Shown one piece after another: positions 34,445 through 42,223 of a stretch of 64,000 nucleotides of DNA. Each line of letters begins with the position of its first letter. Within the stretch, counting starts at the first letter, position 1. The notes below the pieces were generated by a model. It did not search any database, was not told where the DNA came from, and was given only the letters and a program-made list of their open reading frames with translations. The DNA is from Siphonobacter aquaeclarae (lineage in GTDB: Bacteria > Bacteroidota > Bacteroidia > Cytophagales > Spirosomataceae), in assembly GCF_900103285.1 (NCBI RefSeq), contig NZ_FNGS01000002.1, forward strand, positions 124,001 through 188,000, given 5' to 3'. The translations under genes were made by a program, and so were the position numbers.

Positions 34445-34998
34445 AGGGCAGGTTGTTTTTCGGGGTGAGAAACCAGCAGCTGCTGGAGTTTCAGGCGTGC
34501 TTTAACCAGGTTCGAACGGGAGGTACTTTCCTGAATCTGAAGAAGTTCTGCTATCTCCGCATGCGAATATCCATCCACAACATAGAGCGAAAAGACAGTG
34601 CGGTACATCGCCGGGAGGCGTTGCACGAGCGCCAGTATTTCCTCCGCGGTCATTTTTTCCAGCATCGGGTCACTCGTGCCGATGTCATGCGCTTCGTCGA
34701 GATCCACTTGACGCCATGCCGCCTGGTTTTTCCGGTAGTAGTCAATTGCCGCATGTGTCACAATGGTCCGGAACCAGGCTTCGAAGGGCTTGCTTTCATC
34801 GTAATAGCTGATTTTGTCAAGCACCTTCAGAAAGCCGTCGTCCAGCATTTCCTCCGCTTCCTGACGACCGGACGCATACCGCAGGCAGATGCTCAGACCG
34901 AAACTGTACCAGGTTTCGTACAGTTGCCGTTGCGCCCGGTTCTGACCGAGCCGGCAGCCCTCGAGCAGATCGGGAAGTGATTTATATTTCCGGAACAC
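34414..34998 (-). CDS. ECF-type RNA polymerase sigma factor
   Basis: 194 residues from the GTG at 34998 (VFRKYKSLPDLLEGCRLGQ). An ATG at 35103 would put a T-rich tract and terminator-like hairpin inside the gene, so it is not used. Region 2 is RQLYETWYSFGLSICLRYA, EMLDDGFLKVLDKI and SKPFEAWFRTIVTHAAIDYY; region 4 is LPAMYRTVFSLYVVDGYSHAEIA and SNLVKARLKLQQLL. The protein directs transcription of a small envelope-related regulon. Its last codons overlap the membrane partner gene by 31 nt, giving strong translational linkage, as in sigma/anti-sigma pairs. Confidence 0.9.
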   Translation of the reverse strand: MFRKYKSLPDLLEGCRLGQNRAQRQLYETWYSFGLSICLRYASGRQEAEEMLDDGFLKVLDKISYYDESKPFEAWFRTIVTHAAIDYYRKNQAAWRQVDLDEAHDIGTSDPMLEKMTAEEILALVQRLPAMYRTVFSLYVVDGYSHAEIAELLQIQESTSRSNLVKARLKLQQLLVSHPEKQPALCQKTDTTAS

Positions 34999-35060
34999 GA
35001 AGTTTTGGGGTGACCTGTGAGGCAATACGGAAAGAAAGCGGCCGGCGCTGCCCGGAACGG

Positions 35061-35090
35061 AAAAAAAAATCCGTCCGGCCGGCGCCGGCC
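35061..35090 (-). terminator. Candidate terminator downstream of the CarH-like gene
   Basis: A perfect 14-bp palindrome GGCCGGCGCCGGCC (35077-35090). On the minus strand, 7 nt later comes a run of nine T (plus-strand A run 35061-35069). It lies about 100 nt after the stop at 35194 and before the sigma gene. Confidence 0.55.
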
Positions 35091-35193
35091 TTTGGGTAAT
35101 CAAACCGTTTCAGTGTGTTTGACCGGAGATACGCGGAAAGTAAAGTCAGGTATCCGGAAAAAGGCAAAAAACAGGAAGCGGGTACGGGGACGT

Positions 35194-36036
35194 TTATTTC
35201 AGCTTCAGCAAGGCAATTAAATCGCTGATTTTCAACCCATTATCTGGCAGATCATACGCGCCGGGTACCGGTCCCGTAAAATACACCGGTATTCCAAACC
35301 GGCAGATATCGGCTGCCCAGGATGGAAACTCCGGGAAACCGGTCGTAGCGCCCGTCACCAGCATGACAGGTGAGCGGGCAGCCAGTACGCGCGCGAGGCT
35401 TTCAATCGGAACGGCCTGGCCGAGGTAGGTAGTCCGGTACCCGCGGCGGCGAAGTGCGCCGGCGTAAAAAAGCAGGCCCAGTTCGTGCCATTCGTGCTCC
35501 GGAAGAAACAGGAGTACTTCGGGTCCGTCCTCCGGCAAAGGCAGTTCTTCTGTCCAGGTAATCAGCCGGTTGCGAACGAGATTCGAAAAGAAATGCTCCT
35601 GTGCGGGGTTAATCGTTCCGAGCTGCCACATCAGGCCGACGCGGTCAAAAAACGGAAAGATTACCTGAAAAACAGCCTGTTCAAACCCCAGCTCCTGCGT
35701 CAGGCCGGTGAAGGTCCGCCGGAAGCGGGACTCATCCAGCTCAATCAGGCTCAGGAGGAGGTTTTCCCAGGCTTCGTCGCCGGTAGGCGCCAGGCCGGTC
35801 ACGGCCCCCGTCAGCTCTTTCTCCGACATGGTACTGACGGCTGAGATACGGTATCCGTTCCGCACCAGCAGGCTGACGTTCAGCAACTTCCTCAATTCGT
35901 CGTTTCCGTAAAACCGGATATTGGTATCCGTGCGGCCCGGGTGAATTACCCCGTACCGTTTTTCCCACATACGGATGGTGTGTGCCTTGACACCGGAAAG
36001 CTCCTCGAGGTCACGGATGGAATAATATGCCGCCAT
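35194..36036 (-). CDS. CarH/LitR-like MerR regulator with B12-binding domain
   Basis: 280 residues from the ATG at 36036. The MerR winged helix is YSIRDLEELSGVKAHTIRMW and EKRYGV. The helical cap of the cobalamin region contains Trp137 followed after nine residues by Glu147-His148 (WQLGTINPAQEH), the Wx9EH motif that contacts adenosylcobalamin in CarH. The Rossmann-like part has Glu182-x-His184-xx-Gly187 (EWHELG), where CarH-type proteins place the lower axial His. Light breaks the Co-C bond in CarH, freeing DNA and opening carotenoid genes. The divergent crtB-idi pair fits this role. Photochemistry is predicted from motifs, not shown. The C-terminal DLIALLKLK may add a helix. Confidence 0.93.
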   Translation of the reverse strand: MAAYYSIRDLEELSGVKAHTIRMWEKRYGVIHPGRTDTNIRFYGNDELRKLLNVSLLVRNGYRISAVSTMSEKELTGAVTGLAPTGDEAWENLLLSLIELDESRFRRTFTGLTQELGFEQAVFQVIFPFFDRVGLMWQLGTINPAQEHFFSNLVRNRLITWTEELPLPEDGPEVLLFLPEHEWHELGLLFYAGALRRRGYRTTYLGQAVPIESLARVLAARSPVMLVTGATTGFPEFPSWAADICRFGIPVYFTGPVPGAYDLPDNGLKISDLIALLKLK

Positions 36037-36115
36037 AGTCGCCCCAAAATAGTACAAAATCGATGGCTTTTCCTTCGAAAGGTATTTCGTTTTACGCAGA
36101 CCTTCCGATAATTTT

Positions 36116-36159
36116 GTTTAATCTTTTTTGAAAAAAATTAAACAAACTCTATACCTTTC
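36116..36159 (+). promoter_or_regulatory. CarH-type operator and crtB promoter
   Basis: Inverted arms GTTTAAT (36116-36122) and ATTAAAC (36137-36143) flank CTTTTTTGAAAAAA, itself near-palindromic. TTTG at 36127-36130 and TACCTTTC at 36152-36159 (one base from TAnnTTTG) with 21 nt between them could be -33 and -7 elements. A repressor on the dyad would block this promoter. Confidence 0.65.
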
Positions 36160-36190
36160 AGTTGTAGTAACAGAAACCAATTCTGCCCGG

Positions 36191-37015
36191 ATGAAAGCAC
36201 TGTTCGATCACGTCAGCCTCCGGTGCAGCCGGATGATTACCCGCACCTACAGTACGTCCTTTTCCCTCGGTATCCGCTTGCTGGCAAAGCCGTTCAGGGA
36301 TCCCGTTTACTCCCTGTATGGCTTTGTCCGGCTGGCGGACGAAATCGTTGACTCCTTTCACGAGTACCCCAAAGAGCGGTTGCTGAACCAATTCCGTCAG
36401 CAAACCAACGAGGCCCTGGCCGATGGTATCAGCCTGAATCCGGTCCTGAACAGTTTTCAGTCGGTCGTACACCGGTATGCCATCGACCGGGAGCTGATTG
36501 ATACCTTTCTGGATAGCATGGAGATGGACCTGCAGCAGCAGTTTTACACCCGGAGCCTGTATGAAAAATACATCCTTGGATCGGCGGAAGTAGTAGGTCT
36601 CATGTGTCTCCGGGTTTTCACGGACGGAGATAACCAGGCTTATGAATCGCTCCGGTATCCGGCGATGAAACTCGGTTCCGCCTTTCAGAAGGTTAATTTT
36701 TTGAGGGATGTGCGGGCAGACAGCCAGGAATTGGGCCGTGTTTATTTTCCGCATGTAAATTTGGAGCGGTTTTCGGCGGAGGACAAAGCCGCGATTGAAG
36801 CGGAGATCGAAGCCGACTTCCGGGAGGCACTGACGGGTATCCGGCAACTGCCGGCGGGCGCACGCAAAGGCGTCTTTCTGGCATACAGTTATTACCGGAT
36901 ACTGTTTGACAAAATACGCCGCCTCCCGCCGCAGCGGATCATGACCGAACGGATACGCGTTCCGAACGCGCAGAAATTCGGCCTGATGCTGCGAACGATG
37001 GTCTCGACAGCATGA
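36191..37015 (+). CDS. crtB: Phytoene synthase (squalene/phytoene synthase family)
   Basis: 274 residues from the ATG at 36191 (MKALFDHVSLRCSRMITRTY); the upstream TTG frame would start inside the -33 box. Both aspartate-rich motifs are present: LADEIVD (first) and FLRDVRAD (second), which bind Mg-diphosphate. Also typical are TYSTSFSLGIRLLAKPFRDPVYSLYGFVR (in parts) and GSAEVVGLMCLRVF. It condenses two geranylgeranyl diphosphates to phytoene, the first committed carotenoid step. Its stop overlaps the idi start (ATGA). The remaining crt genes are not in the window. A CarH-like regulator is divergent, so light is the likely cue. Confidence 0.95.
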   Translation: MKALFDHVSLRCSRMITRTYSTSFSLGIRLLAKPFRDPVYSLYGFVRLADEIVDSFHEYPKERLLNQFRQQTNEALADGISLNPVLNSFQSVVHRYAIDRELIDTFLDSMEMDLQQQFYTRSLYEKYILGSAEVVGLMCLRVFTDGDNQAYESLRYPAMKLGSAFQKVNFLRDVRADSQELGRVYFPHVNLERFSAEDKAAIEAEIEADFREALTGIRQLPAGARKGVFLAYSYYRILFDKIRRLPPQRIMTERIRVPNAQKFGLMLRTMVSTA

Positions 37016-37533
37016 ACGAACAAGTCATTTTGGTAGATACGGCCGACCGTCCCGTCGGCCAAATGGAAAAAATGCAGGCGCACCGCGAAGGTCGCCTGCA
37101 CAGGGCGTTCTCGGTCTTTCTTTTCAACGATCACGACCAGGTCCTGCTGCAACGCCGGGCGCTGGAGAAGTACCATTCGGGCGGACTCTGGTCGAATACC
37201 TGTTGCAGTCATCCCCGGCCGGGCGAGGACACGCAGGTCGCGGCCGAACGGCGGCTGTTCGAAGAAATGGGCATTACCTGCCGCGTATTTCCTTCTTTCA
37301 GCTTTGTCTACGAAGTACCACTGGATCAGGGACTTACCGAACATGAATACGATCACGTCTTCATTGGTCGGTTTTCCGGCACGCCGGAGGTCAACCCGGA
37401 AGAAGTAGCCGACTGGGCTTACCGCGATGTCGCCGAAGTGGAAGCCGACCTCCTGCAAAATCCCGCGCGGTACAGCGAATGGTTTCGGATTGCGTTTCCG
37501 GAGCTTGTAAAGCGCATGGGGCAGGGGGGTTAA
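37012..37533 (+). CDS. idi: Isopentenyl-diphosphate delta-isomerase, type 1
   Basis: 173 residues. A Nudix-type protein with LVDTADRPVGQMEKMQAHREGRLHRAFSVFLFND (in parts), the active-site Cys region WSNTCCSHPRPGED, the Nudix-like stretch AAERRLFEEMGITC and EHEYDHVFIG with metal-binding Glu/His. It interconverts IPP and DMAPP, supplying precursors for geranylgeranyl diphosphate. The start overlaps crtB by ATGA, so the pair is translated together. The 3' end runs into a heptamer array, and the last codons (GGG CAG GGG GGT) resemble the repeat units. Confidence 0.96.
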   Translation: MNEQVILVDTADRPVGQMEKMQAHREGRLHRAFSVFLFNDHDQVLLQRRALEKYHSGGLWSNTCCSHPRPGEDTQVAAERRLFEEMGITCRVFPSFSFVYEVPLDQGLTEHEYDHVFIGRFSGTPEVNPEEVADWAYRDVAEVEADLLQNPARYSEWFRIAFPELVKRMGQGG

Positions 37534-37534
37534 A

Positions 37535-37620
37535 GGCTGTAAGCTTTAGGCGGTAGGCAATAGGCGAAGGCACGTCCCCCTTGGGCCCTATGCCCTATGC
37601 CCTATGCCCCATGCCCCTCA
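37535..37620. repeat. Inverted pair of heptamer arrays at the idi/nhaA convergent junction
   Basis: Arm A (37535-37569, plus): GGCTGTA, AGCTTTA, GGCGGTA, GGCAATA, GGCGAAG. Arm B (37586-37620) reads CCCTATG three times, CCCCATG, CCCCTCA on the plus strand; on the minus strand these are RGC-type heptamers in a shifted phase. The nhaA stop (37595-37597) and last codons lie inside arm B. Confidence 0.85.
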
Positions 37621-38782
37621 GCACCCCATATCCCACCAGCCCCGAAGCCACCGAAGCGGTCAGAATCGCGAATTTGGCGGTGAGCTGGTAATGAGGATCA
37701 GCGAAGGAGAGCAGCGCGACAAAAATCGACATCGTAAACCCGATACCGCCCAATAAGCCCAGCCCCAGGAGGTGACCCCACCGGGCCTTACGAGGCATAG
37801 TCCCCCACCCCAGCTTTACCACCAGTCTGGATGTCAACAGAATACCCAGCGGCTTTCCCAGAAACAAGCCAAGCAGAATGCCTAACCCCAGCGGTTCGGT
37901 CAATCCCTGCGTCATCCCCGGTTCAAAGCGGATATTGGTATTCACCAGCGCAAAAACAGGCATAATCAGGAAGTTGACGGGCTTTGTCAGCGCATGTTCC
38001 AGTTTTTCGAGGGGAGATTCCTGCGCGCCTTCGTTGGTGGGAATAGCCAGCGCCGTCAATACTCCGGCGATGGTCGCGTGCACCCCCGAATGGTGAACCA
38101 GGTACCAGATCACCACACCTGGTATCAGGTAGGCAGCCAGGTTACGGACGCCGAGCTTATTGAGCCCGAGCAGCGCCGCGAAAATAGCCAGCGCCGTTGC
38201 CAGGTAGGTAAAATGGATTTCGGAGGAATAGAAAACGGCGATAACGAGAATAGCGATCAGGTCGTCTACAATGGCCAGCGCTGCCAGAAAAATCTTCAGT
38301 GACGCCGGTACTTTATCGCCGAGCAGGGAGAGAATCCCGATTGCGAAGGCAATGTCGGTCGCCATCGGAATACCCCATCCGGCCGCCGCCGGCTGGCCGT
38401 TATTCAACAGCGCATATATCAGCGCCGGCAGCACCGCCCCACCAAAGGCGGCAAAAACCGGGAGGCTTGCCTGCTGCGGAGACGACAGCTCTCCTTCCAC
38501 CAGTTCCCGTTTGATTTCGAGGCCGACAAGCAGAAAAAAGACAGCCATCAGCCCGTCGTTCACCCATTCGAGCAGGGTAAAAGACAGGTGGAAACCGTCG
38601 GTATGAATACCTGCCTCCGTTTCCAGAAAGGCCGCAAACCGTTCGCCGGCCGCGGAATTGGCGATAGCCAGTGATACCACAACACTCAGCAACAGGATGA
38701 TACCGCCAACCGAACCGGAAGCAAAAAAATCCCGGAAGGGCTGGAGATTGATACGCGGACGGCGGGAGGAGACTTGTTTCAT
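37595..38782 (-). CDS. nhaA: Na+/H+ antiporter NhaA
   Basis: 395 residues, normal for NhaA. Recognised from LEWVNDGLMAVFFLLVGLEIKRE (in part), LPVFAAFGGAVLPALIYAL, GWGIPMATDIAFAIGILSLLG (with the ATDIAFA core), LAALAIVDDLIAILVIAVFY (containing the two adjacent Asp that exchange Na+ and H+), and PVNFLIMPVFALVNTNI. About eleven or twelve membrane helices. It exports Na+ for inward H+ at high pH or salt. The C-terminal residues RGMGHRA and the stop are encoded by repeat units of a heptamer array, so the tail is probably not conserved. Transcribed alone. Confidence 0.96.
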   Translation of the reverse strand: MKQVSSRRPRINLQPFRDFFASGSVGGIILLLSVVVSLAIANSAAGERFAAFLETEAGIHTDGFHLSFTLLEWVNDGLMAVFFLLVGLEIKRELVEGELSSPQQASLPVFAAFGGAVLPALIYALLNNGQPAAAGWGIPMATDIAFAIGILSLLGDKVPASLKIFLAALAIVDDLIAILVIAVFYSSEIHFTYLATALAIFAALLGLNKLGVRNLAAYLIPGVVIWYLVHHSGVHATIAGVLTALAIPTNEGAQESPLEKLEHALTKPVNFLIMPVFALVNTNIRFEPGMTQGLTEPLGLGILLGLFLGKPLGILLTSRLVVKLGWGTMPRKARWGHLLGLGLLGGIGFTMSIFVALLSFADPHYQLTAKFAILTASVASGLVGYGVLRGMGHRA

Positions 38783-38937
38783 TTGTGGATGATTTCAGAA
38801 CGGGTACCGGACCAGCCGGTTTTCGCGGAAAGAAGAAAGCAATACGCGGGATGAGGAACAAAGATACGCCTGGAAAAGGGATTTTCAGGAACAGGCAATC
38901 GGGGCCGCCACGTCTCTCGACAGAACGGCCCCGAACG

Positions 38938-39987
38938 TTACGTACCACTGTACAGAACATCGCGAATGCCTACCAGCGCTTTTTCAATCCGGGGCCTGTC
39001 CGGCTCCGCCGGCAAATCGCTGATGGCCGCAGCCGCGTCTGTTTCCCGGATCAATTGTTCCGCCCGGGCAAGCAGGTCGTCGTACGACCACTCCCCGCGC
39101 TTGATGGACAGCAATTCCACGCGGTTATCCGAAACGATTTCCAACCGGCCGGTCTGAAACAATCTCAGGGCCACTTCCAGCAGGCGTATGGTATGCATCA
39201 TGTTTTTGGCATCGTAACCGTTTGCATGCTGTTCGTTAACCCGATAGCGTTCCTCGTTGCGGTTGGCAAGCCAATCGCGGTATTCCCTGTGCCGGCGGCA
39301 ATGCATTTCGTACCCGTCCTGATGACAAAACAGATAGGCAACCACGGGAGAATCCTTCGGAACGGAACTGCACCGGATCTGATCACCGGCTGTCAATCCG
39401 CCAAAAGTGTCTGCCGGGTCATAATGAATTGCATACAACCCGCGGGTATGATCCAACCGGGTCAGCCGGCAATGCTCCTCCCGCAATTCACTGGCTGCGA
39501 GCCAGTTCCGAACCGGTATGGTACGGGCCTTGTCCGGTACAAAGCAAAAATCCAGGAGAGACTTCCGTTCCTCCGGCTCAGGAGTCCGCATTTTTCTATT
39601 CAATCCGTTCGCCTTCTTAATCTGGGTCATCGCATAGCCGCTGAAGGTCGTTTGTGCCTGTTTCGAGAGGACGAACTCCGGCAGGAACAACTCCATCAGC
39701 GGGTGGCGATACAGCACACAGCTCTCCGGCGTTGCGAGCAGCTCCAGTGCCCCCGGGTTGCTTTTGCTCAGGAGTTCAGCAAACCGTCCGACCTCGTAGT
39801 ACACAATGTCGTTGCGGTCGCTGCCGACCTGGGGAATGTATTCCATCCCGAAAAAATGGTCTCTCGGAAGGTAAAACACACCCTTCTTGTCCGTATCAGA
39901 AGTATCTGTCGCCAGCCCGTAGGCGCGGCTTCCGCTGATCGCGTCGAAGAGCACCAGCCCTTTTTCGTGTAAATCCTTGATTGTCAT
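38938..39987 (-). CDS. COG3541-type (RlaP-like) nucleotidyltransferase, second of a pair
   Basis: 349 residues from the ATG at 39987 (MTIKDLHEKGLVLFDAISGS); a longer open frame upstream crosses the partner gene and shows no family features. The Pol-beta-type core is Gly19-Ser20 followed by Asp31 and Asp33 (ISGSRAYGLATDTSDTDKKG). KSNPGALELLATPE and the later YDAKNMMHTIRLLEVAL (conserved HTIRLL helix) are typical of this family, some of whose members sit next to RNA ligases. Cytoplasmic; the substrate is unknown. The start overlaps its partner by 4 nt. A WYL regulator is divergent from the pair. Confidence 0.85.
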   Translation of the reverse strand: MTIKDLHEKGLVLFDAISGSRAYGLATDTSDTDKKGVFYLPRDHFFGMEYIPQVGSDRNDIVYYEVGRFAELLSKSNPGALELLATPESCVLYRHPLMELFLPEFVLSKQAQTTFSGYAMTQIKKANGLNRKMRTPEPEERKSLLDFCFVPDKARTIPVRNWLAASELREEHCRLTRLDHTRGLYAIHYDPADTFGGLTAGDQIRCSSVPKDSPVVAYLFCHQDGYEMHCRRHREYRDWLANRNEERYRVNEQHANGYDAKNMMHTIRLLEVALRLFQTGRLEIVSDNRVELLSIKRGEWSYDDLLARAEQLIRETDAAAAISDLPAEPDRPRIEKALVGIRDVLYSGT

Positions 39988-40727
39988 ACAAAAGCCTGAA
40001 AAAAGGCGTCGAGGTCTTTGTGGCAAAAGGAATCGGAAGGCCATGTTGCGGCCCGTTCTGTTGCCCAGGCCAGACGCCGGGTGATGAAATCGTTCAGGGT
40101 TGCCGAAAGCACCGTTGTGTCTTTTTCGGTTCCATATGCCTTGGCTGCAATAAGCGCAGAAACCTCGTCGCGAATATCTTCCGGCAACAACGCCATCAAC
40201 GTATGCATTTCCATCGGTGCATGCTCGTTTCGGCTCAGAATCCAGTCGGCCGACAAGAGCGACCGGAGCACATAGCACAGTTTCTTAATCCGGATCGCCT
40301 CTCCTTTCATATCGCAGAACTGTGTCACCACAATACCGAGGTAGTGGCGTGCCTGAGCGCGCGGACTGAAATAATGCGGCAACAGGCGGCGGAAAGCCTC
40401 GACAAACACGTCGTCGGCAGCATAAACAACAGGCGATTGTATCCATTCAAACGGGGTAACGTTCGACCGGAGAAGCAGCCGGAGCGCTTTCCGGAGATCC
40501 CATCCGCAGAGGTCGAGGTCTCCGGCCGGCGGGTCACCGATCTGATCCGGGACCTCGCCGACCGAGAGGTACGCCTCTCTTTCACGCAGGTAGATAAAAC
40601 GAATGTCGTAGTCGCTGTCAGCCGAGGGAAATCCCCAGGCCCGGCTGCCTGACTCGCAGGCGTAGAGAATGCGCACTCCGTGGTGCTGCTCTTTCTCTTT
40701 GAGCAGGTTTTTTATAACCGTTCTCAT
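39984..40727 (-). CDS. COG3541-type (RlaP-like) nucleotidyltransferase, first of a pair
   Basis: 247 residues. The nucleotidyltransferase core is complete: SGSRAWGFPSADSDYDIRFIY with Gly27-Ser28 and the metal Asp39 and Asp41. Then VGEVPDQIGD, DLDLCGWDLRKALRLLLRSN and PFEWIQSPVVY, strongly like the RNA-ligase-associated Pol-beta superfamily group. It lacks the extended C-terminal part of the adjacent homologue, so the two are paralogues of different size and not a recent duplication. It is the promoter-proximal gene, with an operator-like dyad about 140 bp upstream. An RNA-end or tRNA nucleotidyltransferase role is possible but no RNA ligase is in the window. Confidence 0.87.
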   Translation of the reverse strand: MRTVIKNLLKEKEQHHGVRILYACESGSRAWGFPSADSDYDIRFIYLREREAYLSVGEVPDQIGDPPAGDLDLCGWDLRKALRLLLRSNVTPFEWIQSPVVYAADDVFVEAFRRLLPHYFSPRAQARHYLGIVVTQFCDMKGEAIRIKKLCYVLRSLLSADWILSRNEHAPMEMHTLMALLPEDIRDEVSALIAAKAYGTEKDTTVLSATLNDFITRRLAWATERAATWPSDSFCHKDLDAFFQAFV

Positions 40728-41048
40728 TTTTCGGGAAGACGGATGGCGCGGACGCGTCCGTCAGTTACTGTTTGAAAAGCCAAAGAGGAATGCCTTTGCA
40801 GGTGGCAGTTCAGTACCACATTCCAGAAATATCCCCTCCGGCTTTGCAAAGATTCAGACACAACAACGCAGAGTAACTGCGCAGCTATGGATCAATGCAC
40901 AAAAAATTACTACTATACTGTTTATCAAATAATTACAACAAAAAAAATATATTTAAAACGGATTATTCAGTCGAATTACGCAAATCAATTGCGCAGTTTT
41001 TTTTGACAAATCATTTGACCTTGTTACTTTCACTGGAAAAGACATCCG
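40728..41048. promoter_or_regulatory. Divergent control region between the nucleotidyltransferase pair and the WYL gene
   Basis: 321 bp, AT-rich toward the WYL side. It contains two copies of one 19-bp dyad, 40866-40884 and 40978-40996, each reading ACGCA(G/A), five bases, (C/T)TGCGCAG. The second lies just before TTTTTTTTGAC, 52 nt upstream of the WYL start. No gene is seen. Confidence 0.7.
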
Positions 41049-42113
41049 ATGGCTATTCACAAACTTGCGCTTATCCGTTACAGGACCATCGACCAGTGCC
41101 TGCAAAACAGGAGCCGGAAATGGACGCTGGAGGACCTTATCCAAAAGGTGAGCGAAACGTTGTATGAGTACGAGGGCATTTCGGATGGCGTCAGCAAGCG
41201 AACCATCCAGGCGGATATTCAGCTGATGCGGAGCGACAAACTGGGCTATAACGCACCTATTGCCGTACGGGAGCGGAAGTACTATGTGTATGAAGAACCT
41301 GGCTACAGTATCAGCCAGGCAGCCGTAACCAACGCGGATATCGAAAAGATGACGGATGCAGTATCTGTTCTCCGGCAACTGAACGGATTAGCTCATTTTG
41401 CGGACCTCTCCGATATCATCGCCCGCCTGGAAAATACCCTGCGCCAGTCCGTCAATCCCTCCGAAAGCCCGATACAGCTGGAAGGCAATGGATTACTTAA
41501 AGGACTGGAGCATCTCATGCCCCTGTACCAGGCGATCCGGCGAAAAATCCCGTTGTTGATCAGCTACCAGTCTTTCCGCGCAAAAGAACCCAGACAGGAT
41601 ATCTACCATCCCTACCTGCTGAAAGAATACCGGAACCGGTGGTTTCTCCTCGCAAAGCCCCGCAAAGGACCGCAGCCGCTCGCGCTCGCGCTCGACCGGA
41701 TTACCGAGATACTGGAAATGAACGCGAAGGACTTTATCCCTTACACCGGTATCCCGTTCGATCAGTACTTTGCGGACACCATCGGGGTAACAAAAAGTAT
41801 AGCCGACAGACCGCAGAAAGTAGTGCTCTGGGTCAACCGCCGGCATGCGCCATATGTGCTGACCAAACCCATCCACACCTCACAGCAGCTACTCTCCGAA
41901 GATCAAACCGGTATTCTGATCCGGCTCGATGTAGTCCTCAACTTCGAACTCGAACGGGAGATACTCGGGTTCGGGGAAAATATCAAGGTTTTTGCGCCTG
42001 CCCAGCTTCAGCAACGGATCAAGCGGCGGCTACAGGAAGCGGTGGCTGTGTACGAGCCGGTCAGCCGTCCTGCCGATAAAATGCAGGACGTCCATCCGGA
42101 AGAAGACGAATAG
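41049..42113 (+). CDS. WYL-domain transcriptional regulator
   Basis: 354 residues. N-terminal winged HTH (about 1-75: YRTIDQCLQNRSRKWTLEDL, VSKRTIQADIQLMR). WYL domain (about 150-240: ISYQSFRAKEPRQDIYHPYL and EYRNRWFLLAKPR, where the W-Y-L motif of the family is R-W-F-L), then a WCX-like C-terminus (VVLWVNRRHAPYVLTKPIH). WYL regulators sense nucleic acids or nucleotides and often control defence or DNA-repair genes, including CRISPR and BREX. This one is divergent from two nucleotidyltransferases and has two matching dyads between. It may regulate them in response to RNA or DNA damage; this is inference. Confidence 0.9.
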   Translation: MAIHKLALIRYRTIDQCLQNRSRKWTLEDLIQKVSETLYEYEGISDGVSKRTIQADIQLMRSDKLGYNAPIAVRERKYYVYEEPGYSISQAAVTNADIEKMTDAVSVLRQLNGLAHFADLSDIIARLENTLRQSVNPSESPIQLEGNGLLKGLEHLMPLYQAIRRKIPLLISYQSFRAKEPRQDIYHPYLLKEYRNRWFLLAKPRKGPQPLALALDRITEILEMNAKDFIPYTGIPFDQYFADTIGVTKSIADRPQKVVLWVNRRHAPYVLTKPIHTSQQLLSEDQTGILIRLDVVLNFELEREILGFGENIKVFAPAQLQQRIKRRLQEAVAVYEPVSRPADKMQDVHPEEDE

Positions 42114-42184
42114 TTCAGTTGCCTTAGGCCATTTGCGGCCTTATGGCTGTCGGTGCTTTTCGAAATTGTTTCCGGGCAAGCTTC

Positions 42185-42223
42185 CAGTAAAAACAGGCCT
42201 CATTGTGAGGCCTGTTTTTACTG
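42185..42223. terminator. Bidirectional terminator at the WYL / lipoprotein junction
   Basis: Perfect 18-bp stem (42185-42202 with 42206-42223), 3-nt loop TTG, with the arms ending in runs of A and T, so U tracts follow on both strands. It includes the stop codon (42218-42220) of the minus-strand gene. Confidence 0.9.

Noticed and set aside
34999-35103. Extended N-terminus of the ECF sigma factor from an ATG at 35103
   Set aside because: It would encode Phe runs from a T-rich terminator-like segment; the domain begins at the GTG at 34998.
39988-40278. N-terminal extension of the 349-residue nucleotidyltransferase
   Set aside because: The longer frame lies inside the partner gene in another frame and is not related to any family; the internal ATG at 39987 matches the domain start.
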